A stretch of DNA of 53,239 nt from Secundilactobacillus malefermentans DSM 5705 = KCTC 3548 (GCF_001436395.1 NZ_AZGJ01000005.1:11043-64281), one strand, 5' to 3'; shown: positions 26,508 to 35,887, counted from the stretch's first letter. The notes: generated by a model from the letters alone, not told the origin. Made by a program: numbers and translations.

Positions 26508-27050
26508 ATGCAAACGACAAAAGAAAAATTAATTGCTGCAACGCAAACACTCATTCAAGAAAAAAATAGTACCGACGTTCGCCTAACTGAAGTTGCCGAT
26601 CGGATTGGCATCACCCATGGTGCAATTTATAAACACTTTAAAAATAAGGAAGCCCTTCTAACCGCTGTCGCCCTGGACTGGTTTAACACCACAATCATCC
26701 AGAATATCCATTTATCAGATGACCCTCAACCACCAAAATCCTTGTTACACGAGTGGCTGTGGCAATTCGTCAATGCAAAAAAGCAAGCATACCAGGACAC
26801 TCCCGGAATGTTTGCTTTAAATGCGACGTATGTTGAGGCTGATCCTCACATTTTAAAATTAGTGCTCCTTGACTCCATGAAGTTCATTGATCAGTTAATG
26901 CAATTCAACGACCCCAAACTTCGAAAATCCGAAGCAATCCTGGCTTCGTTTTCTGTGTTTACGTTGCCCAGTTTCAAGTCAACCTGGACCTCACTCGACT
27001 ATCAGGAACGGTTTGAGGTGCAGTGGCAACTGATTGAGGCTGGTCTTTAA
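26508..27050 (+). CDS. TetR/AcrR family regulator
   Basis: A 180-residue regulator. The N-terminal helix-turn-helix reads VRLTEVADRIGITHGAIYKHFKNKEALLTAV, standard for TetR proteins. The C-terminal ligand domain is not recognisable. It is divergent from the quinone oxidoreductase-like gene across 114 bases, so that gene is the likely target. TTAGGAGG lies nine bases before the ATG. Confidence 0.88.
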   Translation: MQTTKEKLIAATQTLIQEKNSTDVRLTEVADRIGITHGAIYKHFKNKEALLTAVALDWFNTTIIQNIHLSDDPQPPKSLLHEWLWQFVNAKKQAYQDTPGMFALNATYVEADPHILKLVLLDSMKFIDQLMQFNDPKLRKSEAILASFSVFTLPSFKSTWTSLDYQERFEVQWQLIEAGL

Positions 27051-27073
27051 AATAGGGGTTCTGCAATTTACGT

Positions 27074-27127
27074 TTAGTTGATTGATGCTAATTTCCTTAT
27101 AACTTTTGCTGGAACACCACCAAGACT
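27074..27127 (-). pseudogene. C-terminal scrap of a hexapeptide acyltransferase
   Basis: The minus strand reads SLGGVPAKVIRKLASIN then stop. GxPAKVIRK is the usual end of sugar O-acetyltransferases of the left-handed beta-helix family. No upstream coding remains in the same frame. It indicates a deleted gene between the TetR gene and the permease. Confidence 0.45.
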
Positions 27128-27181
27128 TTTGCATCTGTATTCTCCCCCGTTTGTCCCTCATCTAACTTCGATTTAGCTAGT

Positions 27182-28573
27182 CTAATGATGCTCTTTACTG
27201 AATCCATGGCGACTTAAATAAATCACCGTTGCCAAAATCAACACCACTGCCCCAACAATTACCGACACCCTTGTATCTGGATTAATGAACATGAAAACCA
27301 CAATGACCAATAATGTCGCAAACGCAAAATAATTGGAAAATGGGTAAAGGGGCAATTTGAAGGGGTGTTCAACCATTATTTCAGGATTATTCTTTCGGAA
27401 TCGTAATTCAGCTAAGAGAATCACAAACCATGGTACCATCCCCGGTAAAACTGAAGAACTAAAGACAACCACAAATAGATTGGCGGTCGATTTACTATAG
27501 ATGGACGCCACCATATCAATGATGAAGCCAATCAAAATTCCACCGGAAATGCCCAAAATGGCAGCGTCAGGCACGATTCTTTTTGAAATACGCCCTAATA
27601 TGCTGGGCGCATCACCTTCATGGGCCAATTTAAAGAGCATTCGACTTGAAGAATAAATACCCGAGTTAGCACTCGACAGTGCCGCCGTTAGCACAACAAA
27701 GTTAATCACTGAGGCTGCAGCTGTAATGCCAACCTTCGCAAAGGTTGACACAAATGGTGATCCAATCGAACTCAACTGGTTCCACGGATAAATGGTGACG
27801 ATGACGAAAATAGCCCCCACGTAGAAAATTAAAATCCGAAATAGCACCGACTTAACTGATTTAACGATGGCTTGCTGCGGGTTGGCCACTTCACCAGCAG
27901 AAATTCCAAGTAATTCAATTCCTTGATAAGACCCAACCACAATTGACATTGAAAACAAGAATCCTTTTGCGCCACCAGTAAAGAATCCGCCATGACTCCA
28001 AAGGTTGCTTAAACCAACGGGGTGACCCCCATTTCCTAGGCCGAAGAAAATAACCATGAAGCCCAACAAAATCATCAAAATAATGGTAATAATTTTGATC
28101 ATTGCGAACCAAAACTCTAACGAGCCATATGCCTTTGCACTTGCAAGGTTAGCAAGTACTAGAAACCCCAGAATGACAATTCCGGATACAAAAGAATTAA
28201 TGTTGGGCCACCAATATTTCAAATACTCAGTCGCCGCAACTACTTCCGACATCCCCACAACAATATACTCGAAAACGTTGGCCCATTTGGCAAGATAACC
28301 TGCTAATGGGTGGACATATTCCGTGGCGTAATCTGCAAATGACCCCGTTCCCGGGTTCACATAAATCATCTCACCGAGCGCTCTCATCACGATGTAGAGG
28401 ATGACCCCCACAAACATGTATGACAGTAAAACTGAAGGTCCGGTCCATTTGATGGTCGAACTGGAACCCATAAAAAGCCCCACACCAATGGCACCACCCA
28501 AAGAAATCATTTCCATTTGGCCGGCCGTCATTGTGCGGTTTAATGCGGGGGCCTGATTCGTACTCTTTTTCAT
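27182..28573 (-). CDS. Amino acid permease, AAT/APC family
   Basis: A 463-residue transporter with twelve predicted helices. The N-terminus is typical: LNRTMTAGQMEMISLGGAIGVGLFMGSS. ILYIVMRALGEMIYVNPGTGSFADYA and SYQGIELLGISAGEVANPQQAI are consensus segments of the APC superfamily. The exact amino acid is not clear; a D-serine/alanine/glycine or aromatic-type permease is possible. GGAGATAAC precedes the ATG. Upstream, near 28640, a minus-strand TATAAT box (GCTATAAT) is a likely promoter. Confidence 0.87.
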   Translation of the reverse strand: MKKSTNQAPALNRTMTAGQMEMISLGGAIGVGLFMGSSSTIKWTGPSVLLSYMFVGVILYIVMRALGEMIYVNPGTGSFADYATEYVHPLAGYLAKWANVFEYIVVGMSEVVAATEYLKYWWPNINSFVSGIVILGFLVLANLASAKAYGSLEFWFAMIKIITIILMILLGFMVIFFGLGNGGHPVGLSNLWSHGGFFTGGAKGFLFSMSIVVGSYQGIELLGISAGEVANPQQAIVKSVKSVLFRILIFYVGAIFVIVTIYPWNQLSSIGSPFVSTFAKVGITAAASVINFVVLTAALSSANSGIYSSSRMLFKLAHEGDAPSILGRISKRIVPDAAILGISGGILIGFIIDMVASIYSKSTANLFVVVFSSSVLPGMVPWFVILLAELRFRKNNPEIMVEHPFKLPLYPFSNYFAFATLLVIVVFMFINPDTRVSVIVGAVVLILATVIYLSRHGFSKEHH

Positions 28574-28690
28574 TAGTTATCTCCAATTTCATCTATGTAA
28601 AGTTTGTTGCCGCCTATAATTTTAGGCTAGTTGTTATTATAGCATTTATGAAATATCATGAGAGAATAATTAGAGAAAGGATGACGTCAA

Positions 28691-28795
28691 ATGATTACCC
28701 GAGAAATAGTTATTTCTTATATGGCAGAAAATTATGATGTTCAACCTCAATTCGTTTTCAAAGTCTGTTTTTTGTTGCATTTACAACAAAGATGA
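28691..28795 (+). pseudogene. N-terminal remnant of an MmcQ/YjbR-like gene
   Basis: A 34-codon frame with a good ribosome binding site (AGAAAGGATG) and start: MITREIVISYMAENYDVQPQ, then FVFK. This resembles the first 25 residues of the MmcQ/YjbR family (TRE..., Y.v.PE). The rest of the gene is gone and the frame ends in unrelated residues. Confidence 0.5.
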
Positions 28796-28838
28796 CTTAC
28801 ACTAATGACTAGTTTATTGATAGGGAGTTGTGTCACAT

Positions 28839-29354
28839 ATGGCCATAAAAATAAGAAAAGTAACAGTTGCAGATTTATCGACCTTAAAAGAAATCAGTAT
28901 CAAAACATTTACGGATACATTTGGTAAACAGAACACCGCAAAAAATTTACATGACTATCTGGAAGAATCCTATAATGACGGCCAATTAAAGCAGGAATTA
29001 GAAAATGATGATTCGGCATTCTACTTCATCTTTGTTGATCACCAATTGGCAGGTTACCTAAAAGTTAATTCTGACAACGCTCAAAGTGAGTCAATGGGTG
29101 AAAATCATTTTGAGGTTGAACGGATATACATTTTACCTGCATTTAAGCACTTCGGATTAGGGAAACAACTCATAAACTATGCAATCAAGCTCGCCAAAGT
29201 GGCCAACAAACAAGTCATTTGGTTAGGAGTCTGGGAGCGTAATTTTGCTGCACAAGGATTTTATAATCATCTCGGATTCCAACGGATTAGTGAGCATTCA
29301 TTTTACATGGGAACTGATCCACAAACGGATTATATTCTGGAAAAGAGCATTTAA
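28839..29354 (+). CDS. GNAT family N-acetyltransferase
   Basis: A 171-residue acetyltransferase. The core motif FEVERIYILPAFKHFGLGKQLINYAI is near residue 95, then VIWLGVWERNFAAQGFYNHLGF. The latter pattern is common in the PaiA-like branch that acetylates polyamines or small amines, but the substrate is not certain. The ATG at 28839 and a GTG nine bases earlier share the GGGAG site, so the true start is ambiguous. A single-gene unit. Confidence 0.85.
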   Translation: MAIKIRKVTVADLSTLKEISIKTFTDTFGKQNTAKNLHDYLEESYNDGQLKQELENDDSAFYFIFVDHQLAGYLKVNSDNAQSESMGENHFEVERIYILPAFKHFGLGKQLINYAIKLAKVANKQVIWLGVWERNFAAQGFYNHLGFQRISEHSFYMGTDPQTDYILEKSI

Positions 29355-29375
29355 CTTATCTACATTTTTGTCAAA

Positions 29376-29410
29376 AATAGGCATTCCTCGGTTGGGGGAA
29401 TGCCTTTTGT
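29376..29410 (+). terminator. Terminator after the acetyltransferase
   Basis: AGGCATTCC, loop, GGAATGCCT with T-rich 3' flank (TTTTG). It can act in both directions, since the SDR gene at 29445 converges on it. Confidence 0.8.
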
Positions 29411-29444
29411 CTTGCGTTGTATTTCAAGTTTGTTATTGCAACCA

Positions 29445-30080
29445 CTAATCATCGACAACTGTAAAACGTTGTTGATAATGTTGCGGATTTTCAAGTTCAT
29501 CAACCAAGGCACCAGCAAAATTACCAAATGAAACTTCTTGCTTGCCCGCCTTATTTTCCATTACTTCGTCAGTGCCAATCCGGTACTGCGTTTTTTCACC
29601 GGGAACAAAATTAACCTGTGGCGACAAAGCACTCCAGTTGACGTTATCTACCCATTGAAGGTAATCGACTTCATGAACCTGTTGAATTGGTGTTGCAATC
29701 CATGGCTCATTTGCAAACATTTTCAAAACATCGTCCAACATTCGTGTTCCATCAGCCTTTTTAAGGGAACTTGAGCCAACAATGAACATTAACCGGGTTT
29801 GGTCGTCATTACGGAAGAGACTAATCAATTTTGTTGCGAGATCCAAATGCTGATAAGGTTTTTGTGATGCAAAGGCATCAACTACCACATCAAATTGGTT
29901 CAAATCTGCAGCTTCAAGTGATAAGGCATCTTTTTCAATAACCGGTGTCCCTTCACCAAACAACTTCTTTGCCTTACTTCCATCACGAACCAATGCTGTG
30001 ACTTCGTGTCCGCGTGACTGGGCCTCTTTAAAAACCGCGCTGCCAACGTGACCAGTAGCCCCAATAATTCCAATTCTCAT
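29445..30080 (-). CDS. NAD(P)H-binding atypical SDR protein
   Basis: A 211-residue Rossmann protein. The dinucleotide-binding motif IGIIGATGHVGSAVFKEA is at the N-terminus, followed by GHEVTALVRDGSKAKKL. FIVGSSSLKKADG and WSALSPQVNFVPG are typical of NAD(P)H-binding proteins related to YwnB and NmrA-like reductases. The reaction is unknown. AAGAAGAGAC precedes the ATG. A single-gene unit. Confidence 0.83.
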   Translation of the reverse strand: MRIGIIGATGHVGSAVFKEAQSRGHEVTALVRDGSKAKKLFGEGTPVIEKDALSLEAADLNQFDVVVDAFASQKPYQHLDLATKLISLFRNDDQTRLMFIVGSSSLKKADGTRMLDDVLKMFANEPWIATPIQQVHEVDYLQWVDNVNWSALSPQVNFVPGEKTQYRIGTDEVMENKAGKQEVSFGNFAGALVDELENPQHYQQRFTVVDD

Positions 30081-30214
30081 TATTTAGTCTCTTCTTTCGC
30101 AACTTAATTAATGGCGTCTAAAACCATCACATATATAGTAGCAGTTGCGCTTTCTTCTTTCGATTAATTTGTCCATTTTTTGCTAGCTAATATTGGAACC
30201 TGATTTTTAAATAA

Positions 30215-30463
30215 ACGTCATCAGGTCACCACAATATGCGTGGCCAACTCTTTTGGGATGGTAACAAGCGCACCGCCACGTTATGCGCTAATAAATTAAT
30301 GATTGATGGTGGCGCCGGCTTGATCAACGTCCCTCTAAATTTATGGGGACAATGGAATCAGTTGATCAGCGATTACTACCACAGTAATGATATGCTGCCC
30401 CTAAAGCATTGGACTTACAATCATGGTATCGCAGGTGTGACGCTGGGTCCAAAAAACGACTGA
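30215..30463 (+). pseudogene. Fic domain remnant
   Basis: The plus strand encodes the C-terminal part of a Fic/DOC protein: HHNMRGQLFWDGNKRTATLC, then ANKLMIDGGAGLINVP. The Fic core is normally HxFxDGNKRT; here the position of the catalytic His is Gln in GQLFWDGNKR. An in-frame TAA lies three codons before the recognisable part, at about 30209. The N-terminal half of the enzyme, including any inhibitory helix, is missing. It is therefore a dead fragment of an AMP-transferase or Fic toxin gene. Confidence 0.75.
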
Positions 30464-30652
30464 TTAACAAACCAAAAAGAACACTATACCGAGCAACAAA
30501 TCACCGCAACGATATAATGTTCCTACATAATTCAGAATCAAAGATCCAGTTATTATTATTTTCACTTGAAATTAACTTATATCACAATAACTGAATCAAA
30601 GTGATTTCAGCACTAGCATAATATTTTGTAGTTGCTGTTTTCTTTTTAATAT

Positions 30653-31051
30653 TTACATTGCCATCCATGAAGCTGAAAGAATATTGCCATCAGGATCTTT
30701 AATTTCCAACTCATACATCTGATTTTCAGGAATGCCTAATTCAACATGATAATACGAACCGCCATTTGCTGCAGCCTTCGCCGCGAATTCTTTGACCGCC
30801 GCAACACTATCAAAACTGAACGCGGTCATACTTCCACTCATATTTTGTGTGTCAGCTATTGTTTGTCCTTGCAGAAACTTGTTATAAAAGTCATGTGTCA
30901 ATAACATGATCCAGATTGCATCACTCCACATCATGCCCACGCCATTCTCATCCGAAAACTTTTTGTTTTGCTCAAACCCTAACGCCTCGTAGAATTTGAT
31001 AGAACGTTGCATGTCAGTAACCGGTAAGTTCACAAAAACCATTTTTACCAT
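30653..31051 (-). CDS. VOC (glyoxalase/bleomycin resistance) family protein
   Basis: A 132-residue protein with two beta-alpha-beta-beta-beta modules. VNLPVTDMQRSIKFYEALGFE is the N-terminal half, and YELEIKDPDGNILSASWM the C-terminal. These are the usual boundaries of VOC proteins such as lactoylglutathione lyase relatives, but no specific enzyme can be named. A GGAGG site precedes the ATG, and a -35/-10 pair (TTGCTA, 17, GATAAT) lies at 31086-31114. Confidence 0.82.
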   Translation of the reverse strand: MVKMVFVNLPVTDMQRSIKFYEALGFEQNKKFSDENGVGMMWSDAIWIMLLTHDFYNKFLQGQTIADTQNMSGSMTAFSFDSVAAVKEFAAKAAANGGSYYHVELGIPENQMYELEIKDPDGNILSASWMAM

Positions 31052-31085
31052 TGTGCACCTCCTATGTTGATTTCATTACACCGTC

Positions 31086-31114
31086 ATTATCGCAAGTATG
31101 ATCATAGATAGCAA
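31086..31114 (-). promoter_or_regulatory. Promoter of the VOC gene
   Basis: Minus strand TTGCTA (31109-31114), 17-base spacer, GATAAT (31086-31091), 35 bases before the ATG. Confidence 0.55.
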
Positions 31115-31363
31115 TCAATATACTTACCAAATCATGAAAGTTCCAATCGGGCTTGATTGTTTGCTACACTACTTGCCAGGCCTATAAAATACGTCACTAA
31201 TAGTGACCAACTCTGTGCTAATTATGACGGCAACTTGTGGTGTTAATTAGTTGAATGAAGTTTTGATCAAAGCAGTAAAGTGCCCCCTAAGACATATCAT
31301 ATAAGCTGTCAAAGTCTTAGCTCATAGTATCCACGTAGCACCCAACATCAAAAAAATGTGTAT
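31115..31363. other. Gene-free stretch
   Basis: About 250 bases with no frame I can support on either strand. It holds one perfect 15-base dyad, GTCACTA-A-TAGTGAC at 31193-31207, of unknown role. The rest looks like decayed intergenic DNA. Confidence 0.4.
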
Positions 31364-31405
31364 AAAAATAGGGATTCCTCCACACTCGGAGAAATCCCTA
31401 TTTGT
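31364..31405 (-). terminator. Terminator of gpmA
   Basis: Minus-strand stem AAATAGGGATTTCTCC / GGAGGAATCCCTATTT with a T-run, directly after the gpmA stop. Confidence 0.88.
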
Positions 31406-31417
31406 TTACTTCTAAAA

Positions 31418-32107
31418 TTAGTCTAACTTAGTCTTGCTTTGTACTTCCAACTTGTCATTGAAGTCGTAAACAACTGGTTCGCCAGTTGCCATTTCCAAGT
31501 TCATGATACCTTCGTCAGAAATGTCTTCGATGTACTTGCTTAAGGCACGTAATGAGTTACCGTGAGCAGCAATGATAACGTTCTTGCCATCAAGTAACTT
31601 AGGAGCGATTTCGTCTTCCCAGAATGGGATAACACGTTCCAAAGTAACCTTCAAGTTTTCGCCACCAGGGATCATCTTAGGATCCAAGTTAGCGTAACGA
31701 CGATCGTTAGCTGCTGAGCCTTCGTCATCTGCATTCAAAAGTGGAGGAAGCGTGTCATACGAACGACGCCAGATATGAACTTGTTCGTCGCCCCACTTTT
31801 CAGCAGCTTCAGCCTTGTTTTGGCCTTGAAGTGCACCGTAATGACGTTCGTTTAAGCGCCAAGTCTTCGTTTCTGGAATCCAAAGTTGGTCTGATTCTTC
31901 CAAAGCGTAGTGTAACGTTTTGATTGCTCGAGTTAATACTGAGGTGAATGCATAATCAAATTCTAAGCCTGCTGCTTTGATTAACTTACCAGCATTCTTG
32001 GCTTGCTTAACGCCTTCTTCACTCAAATCAACGTCAACCCAGCCAGTAAATTGGTTAGATAAATTCCATTCACTTTGTCCGTGACGGATTAATACTAATT
32101 TTGCCAT
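31418..32107 (-). CDS. gpmA: 2,3-bisphosphoglycerate-dependent phosphoglycerate mutase
   Basis: A 229-residue cofactor-dependent mutase that interconverts 3- and 2-phosphoglycerate in glycolysis. The phosphohistidine motif [20 protein letters not shown] starts at residue 5. [15 protein letters not shown] and [17 protein letters not shown] carry the other active-site residues. Length is standard. The ATG at 32107 gives the conserved AKLVLIRHG start. Codon use is strongly biased, as expected for a highly expressed gene. Single-gene unit with its own terminator. Confidence 0.95.
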   Translation of the reverse strand: MAKLVLIRHGQSEWNLSNQFTGWVDVDLSEEGVKQAKNAGKLIKAAGLEFDYAFTSVLTRAIKTLHYALEESDQLWIPETKTWRLNERHYGALQGQNKAEAAEKWGDEQVHIWRRSYDTLPPLLNADDEGSAANDRRYANLDPKMIPGGENLKVTLERVIPFWEDEIAPKLLDGKNVIIAAHGNSLRALSKYIEDISDEGIMNLEMATGEPVVYDFNDKLEVQSKTKLD

Positions 32108-32204
32108 AGTAATCAATTACCTCTTTCTCTTTTTTATTCAAATATCATACTATTGTACACCAAAACAATAGAGATTTCAGCTTCTAGCTCACAAATATTG
32201 CTCA

Positions 32205-33272
32205 TTACTTATCTTGTTTGTCTGACCCATACCGTTGACGCATTTTTTTAAGGGCCTCGCCGTGCAGCTTAACACTCTTAACGCCCAATATATCAAGGAA
32301 GAACGTAAAGATTGGCACGCTGACAATTAGCCCCCAGACGCCAAACAAAGCCTCGCCACCAATCAGTAAAACAAATGTGTAGAAAATTGGCAGCTCCGTG
32401 CGGCTGGACATGAATTTTGGATTTAAAACATAGGCCTCCAACATGTGAACCACAAGAATAACAATGACCACGGCAATGACATCGTTAAAGCCACCCACTG
32501 AGTAAGCAATGATTGCCAACGGAATGACTGAAATAATAACCCCGGCAACCGGAATCAGACTCAAGAAGAAAATCATAATGGCCAGCGTTGGCAATTGTGG
32601 GAACTTCATGAATGCTAGTGCAACGGTTGTAATGACGGTGTTGCAAAGGGCAATAAAGAATTGCGCTTCTAGAACTACCCCAAATGTGTTGATAAATTTC
32701 TTAGCAAAAAACGTAATATCCTGGAAAAACCAGCCGTAATCACTCGTTAGAAATAATTTTGAGAACCGCGCCATTGCCTTTTCCTCAACCGTGAAGAAGA
32801 AGCTTAAAATCAGTGAAAGAAGTAAGGTAACGCCCATCGATCCAATTCCAGTCACGTAGGTAATCACAATTTTAATGCCACTCTTAAATTGGTTTAAGAG
32901 CTCAGATTGACTGATATAATTGCCAATCCATTTGACCACCTGGTTAGAATCGTTGCTTGGATCCTGATAGAAGGTATAAATATTTTCAAATGAGTGAACC
33001 GCCTGCGCCGCCATCTGCGGTAGATATTTGGTCACTGCAACGTACAATGCCCAAATAATAATGGCGTAGACGACCACCACGATTAAGCTTGTCGGAATTT
33101 TGATGTAGCGCTGAATAAAGTGGACGAGTTTAATAATCAAAAGTGTAAAAATAAACGTCAAAAGAATGGTACTCATTTCTGCTCGAACTAGATATAGAAC
33201 CAACATAATGAGTAGCAAAACAGTAAATCGTCGTAACCTAATATTACCAACAAATCTTTCCCAAGCTTTCAT
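32205..33272 (-). CDS. AI-2E family transporter (UPF0118 permease)
   Basis: A 355-residue membrane protein with about eight helices in the layout of the AI-2E family: paired N-terminal helices, an extracellular amphipathic segment, then a C-terminal bundle with SLIPVAGVIISVIPLAIIA and EAYVLNPKFMSSRTELP, typical of the group. Family members export small molecules or exchange ions. The name from AI-2 is historical, so the substrate here is open. Starts with ATG at 33272. Confidence 0.87.
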   Translation of the reverse strand: MKAWERFVGNIRLRRFTVLLLIMLVLYLVRAEMSTILLTFIFTLLIIKLVHFIQRYIKIPTSLIVVVVYAIIIWALYVAVTKYLPQMAAQAVHSFENIYTFYQDPSNDSNQVVKWIGNYISQSELLNQFKSGIKIVITYVTGIGSMGVTLLLSLILSFFFTVEEKAMARFSKLFLTSDYGWFFQDITFFAKKFINTFGVVLEAQFFIALCNTVITTVALAFMKFPQLPTLAIMIFFLSLIPVAGVIISVIPLAIIAYSVGGFNDVIAVVIVILVVHMLEAYVLNPKFMSSRTELPIFYTFVLLIGGEALFGVWGLIVSVPIFTFFLDILGVKSVKLHGEALKKMRQRYGSDKQDK

Positions 33273-33296
33273 TTAATTCCCCACTTCCCGTAAACC

Positions 33297-33322
33297 AAAA
33301 AGACGAGGTCAGTGGCCCCGCC
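33297..33322 (-). terminator. Terminator of the TPR-like membrane protein gene
   Basis: Minus strand GGCGGGG, loop, CCTCGTC (with G-U pairs), followed by five T. Lies between the 33337 and 32205 genes. Confidence 0.75.
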
Positions 33323-33336
33323 CTTTGTTAAACTCG

Positions 33337-34215
33337 TTATTTATAGTTTTTCTGTGCGTATGATTTGAAACTTATGCCAGCCTTATTAGCTGCAATTAAG
33401 CCACTACGGATATCCTGATCTGAGAATTGTCCCGGTGTCACGCCAATACTTGAAAGTGTTGAACGCGCATTGTTAATTTGAGCAGCGGTGATGGTTTGCC
33501 CATCAATTTGCGTTTGACTCTTTGGAACAGTGTACTCATTGCTACCAGAGTAGGCGTTAGCAGCCGACTGCTCGCTAGAAGTTAAACTGGCGCTACTGCT
33601 GCTAGCACTACTACTGCTACTGCTACTGCTTGTCGTCGCACTCGTTGCCTCTCCCGTGATTCCTTTGGTGTTTGCAGTTTGTAAGGCACGAGCCTTCGTA
33701 TAAATGTTCTTATAGTAGGTCTTTGTGAATTCGGAATCTGCAAATAACTGGTTCAAAGTGGCGTTTGATGCTTCATATTCAGTTGCCTTATTTTGCGTAA
33801 CGGCTTCGCTATAAATCTTGTTATACTTTTTAACATTTTTAATAACAATCTTAAGCGTTGCTAATCGACTCTTAGATCTCGTCACTAAAACCCCTGATGT
33901 GTTTTTGGTATTCTTAACGGTTGTAAAGTAATTCTTCGCCGCATTAAAGTGCCGCGACGTCATTGCATTCTTCCCCGAAACGAATGATTGTGTTTGATCT
34001 AAATAGCGTTGTGCTGCACTATCGTTGGTTTTACGCTTCAAGGCGTTTTCGAAATGACTCTCAGCGCTTGTATACTGTTTAGCCTGAATAGCGGCTTGTC
34101 CGTTACTCATCTCGGTATTGTATTGATTTTCAGTAATTCGATGATTTGAATATGCATAGCCACCGATTAAAACGGCGACGACAACTGCAACAACTGCCCA
34201 TACCCATCGTTTCAA
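33337..34215 (-). CDS. Membrane-anchored protein with TPR-like repeats, unknown function
   Basis: A 292-residue protein. One N-terminal helix (WVWAVVAVVVAVLIGGYAY) anchors it facing outward. Residues 30-170 contain helical, TPR-like segments (NGQAAIQAKQYTSAESHFENA). A Ser/Ala-rich linker follows, then a C-terminal module with TAAQINNARSTLSSIG and IRSGLIAANKAGISFKSY. The start is TTG at 34215 with AGAGGGG upstream; the longer frame to 34287 has no good site. I do not recognise the family. A minus-strand TGG-TATAAT box near 34265 is a likely promoter. Confidence 0.75.
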   Translation of the reverse strand: MKRWVWAVVAVVVAVLIGGYAYSNHRITENQYNTEMSNGQAAIQAKQYTSAESHFENALKRKTNDSAAQRYLDQTQSFVSGKNAMTSRHFNAAKNYFTTVKNTKNTSGVLVTRSKSRLATLKIVIKNVKKYNKIYSEAVTQNKATEYEASNATLNQLFADSEFTKTYYKNIYTKARALQTANTKGITGEATSATTSSSSSSSSASSSSASLTSSEQSAANAYSGSNEYTVPKSQTQIDGQTITAAQINNARSTLSSIGVTPGQFSDQDIRSGLIAANKAGISFKSYAQKNYK

Positions 34216-34313
34216 ATTAATCCCCTCTATCCTCTGTCTTATAGTTTGTTTTCTAGTGATTATTATACCATGAAGCACTGGGTGCAACCAATCCTGAGAA
34301 TAAGTATTCCGTT

Positions 34314-34342
34314 CTTACAAAAATAGTTAAGAAGCGTATAAT
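34314..34342 (+). promoter_or_regulatory. Promoter of cfa
   Basis: CTTACA (34314-34319), 17-base spacer, TATAAT (34337-34342), about 50 bases before the start codon. Confidence 0.6.
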
Positions 34343-34393
34343 GGATTTTGTATTTTTATTAGGATGACCCTAATATCAGAAAGGAATGTTTAC

Positions 34394-35566
34394 ATGCTTG
34401 AAAAGACGTTTTACAAAACTTTTCTGAGTCGCACCTTTAACATCCCAGTTTCAGTTACGTATTGGGATGGGAAAACCGAAAATTACGGCGAGGGAAAACC
34501 AGAAGTTCATATCACCTTTAACGAGGCTATTCCCGTTAAAGAAATCACTCGCAACGCTTCTATTGCCTTAGGTGAAGGTTATATGGATGGCAAAATTGAA
34601 ATCGAAGGCAGCATTGAAAAGCTAATCAAGTCCGCTTACGAAAATGATAACAGTTTCTTCCATAACAAGAAGTTCATCAAGTTCCTGCCTAAGCAAAAGC
34701 ATGATGAAGAAGAAAGTAAGGAAGATGTTCAAAGTCACTATGACTTAGGAAATAATTTCTACCAACTTTGGCTAGATAGTACAATGACTTATTCGTGTGC
34801 TTACTTTGAAAAACCAACTGATGATCTCGAAACTGCACAAGTAAACAAGGTCCATCACATCATCAAAAAGTTGAACCCAAGTAGTGGTCGTAGCTTACTT
34901 GATATTGGTTGTGGCTGGGGTACTTTGATGCTCACTGCAGCTCGCGAGTATGGCTTGAGTGTAACTGGTGTTACGTTGAGTCAGGAACAATACGACTATG
35001 TTAACGAGCAGATTAAAGAGCAAGGCCTTCAAGACGTTGCTGAAGTCCGCTTGGAAGACTATCGTGAGCTTGGCAACGAGCAATGGGACTACATCACCTC
35101 AGTTGGGATGTTCGAACACGTTGGCCAAGAAAACTTAGGTGAATACTTTGATTGTGTTAACCACTATTTGAAGCCAGATGGCGTTGCTTTGATTCACGGA
35201 ATCACTCGCCAACAGGGTGGTGCCAACAACGGTTGGTTGAACAAATGGATTTTCCCAGGTGGTTACGTTCCTGGTTTGGTTGAAAATACTGAGCATATCA
35301 TCGCTTCTGGTTTACAAATTGATGATATGGAACCCCTTCGCCGCCATTATCAAAAGACGACTGAAATTTGGGATGCTAATTTTAATGAACACCGTGCAGA
35401 AATCGAAGACATGATGGATAAGAAGTTTGTCCGGATGTGGGACCTCTACCTACAAGCGTGTGCTGCTTCGTTTGCATCAGGTAATATTGACGTGATCCAG
35501 TTCTTGTTGACAAAGGGTGCGTCGGGTAAGGTGTTGCCGATGACGAGAGAGTATATGTATAAATAG
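34394..35566 (+). CDS. cfa: Cyclopropane-fatty-acyl-phospholipid synthase
   Basis: A 390-residue SAM-dependent enzyme that adds a methylene group to unsaturated acyl chains of membrane lipids, common in lactobacilli under acid stress. The SAM-binding motif [16 protein letters not shown] is near residue 165. [10 protein letters not shown] and [13 protein letters not shown] hold active-site residues. GGYVPG is also family-typical. The ATG at 34394 (AGAAAGGA upstream) is preferred over an earlier in-frame start at 34364. Single-gene unit; an intergenic hairpin array follows. Confidence 0.94.
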   Translation: MLEKTFYKTFLSRTFNIPVSVTYWDGKTENYGEGKPEVHITFNEAIPVKEITRNASIALGEGYMDGKIEIEGSIEKLIKSAYENDNSFFHNKKFIKFLPKQKHDEEESKEDVQSHYDLGNNFYQLWLDSTMTYSCAYFEKPTDDLETAQVNKVHHIIKKLNPSSGRSLLDIGCGWGTLMLTAAREYGLSVTGVTLSQEQYDYVNEQIKEQGLQDVAEVRLEDYRELGNEQWDYITSVGMFEHVGQENLGEYFDCVNHYLKPDGVALIHGITRQQGGANNGWLNKWIFPGGYVPGLVENTEHIIASGLQIDDMEPLRRHYQKTTEIWDANFNEHRAEIEDMMDKKFVRMWDLYLQACAASFASGNIDVIQFLLTKGASGKVLPMTREYMYK

Positions 35567-35568
35567 AA

Positions 35569-35676
35569 GTGTGAGAATTGCCGGTAAACTTCGAGTACTA
35601 GTGGTTGGTCAACGGAAGCGGAACTTGTTTCGCGTGTTGACCACTACTAGACGGAAAAGTTTGGCAATTGGAACAC
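35569..35676. repeat. Large imperfect hairpin element 1
   Basis: A 108-base region that folds on itself. Outer arms are GTGTGAGAATTGCC and GGCAATTGGAACAC. Next come AAACTT/AAGTTT, then CTAGTGGTTGGTCAAC against GTTGACCACTACTAG. No coding frame. It follows the cfa stop directly and resembles element 2 next to it in outline (GTGTGA at the start, GAACAC at the end). Confidence 0.6.
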
Positions 35677-35683
35677 GACAAGA

Positions 35684-35789
35684 GTGTGAAGCAGTTCGTT
35701 TTCATTCGAGCACTATTCGGATTACGTAAGCGCGGACTTGTTCGTGCGTGTAATCTAGAATAGGCACAGAATGATGAACTGGTGAACAC
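35684..35789. repeat. Large imperfect hairpin element 2
   Basis: A 106-base nested inverted repeat. Blocks GTGT, CAGTTC, CATTC, CTATTC and GATTAC on the left pair with GTAATC, GAATAG, GAATG, GAACTG and ACAC on the right. The block AGTTCGTTTTCATTC (35693-35707) recurs exactly at 35819-35833, where it forms part of a third, smaller hairpin. Confidence 0.6.
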
Positions 35790-35851
35790 GTTTCGACTAT
35801 GTACTAGTAAGAACTTTAAGTTCGTTTTCATTCTTTACAATAGACACTAAT

Positions 35852-35887
35852 AAAGGCATTTCTATCCCAGTGGTAGAAATGCCTTTT
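35852..35887. terminator. Bidirectional terminator between cfa and yolD
   Basis: AAAGGCATTTCTA, nine-base loop, TAGAAATGCCTTT, with T-run to the right and an A-rich left flank. It ends the yolD unit on the minus strand and can end cfa transcripts. Confidence 0.88.

Noticed and set aside
31193-31207. Dyad GTCACTA-A-TAGTGAC as an attachment site or insertion sequence end
   Set aside because: It has no second copy, no integrase or transposase nearby and no target duplication.
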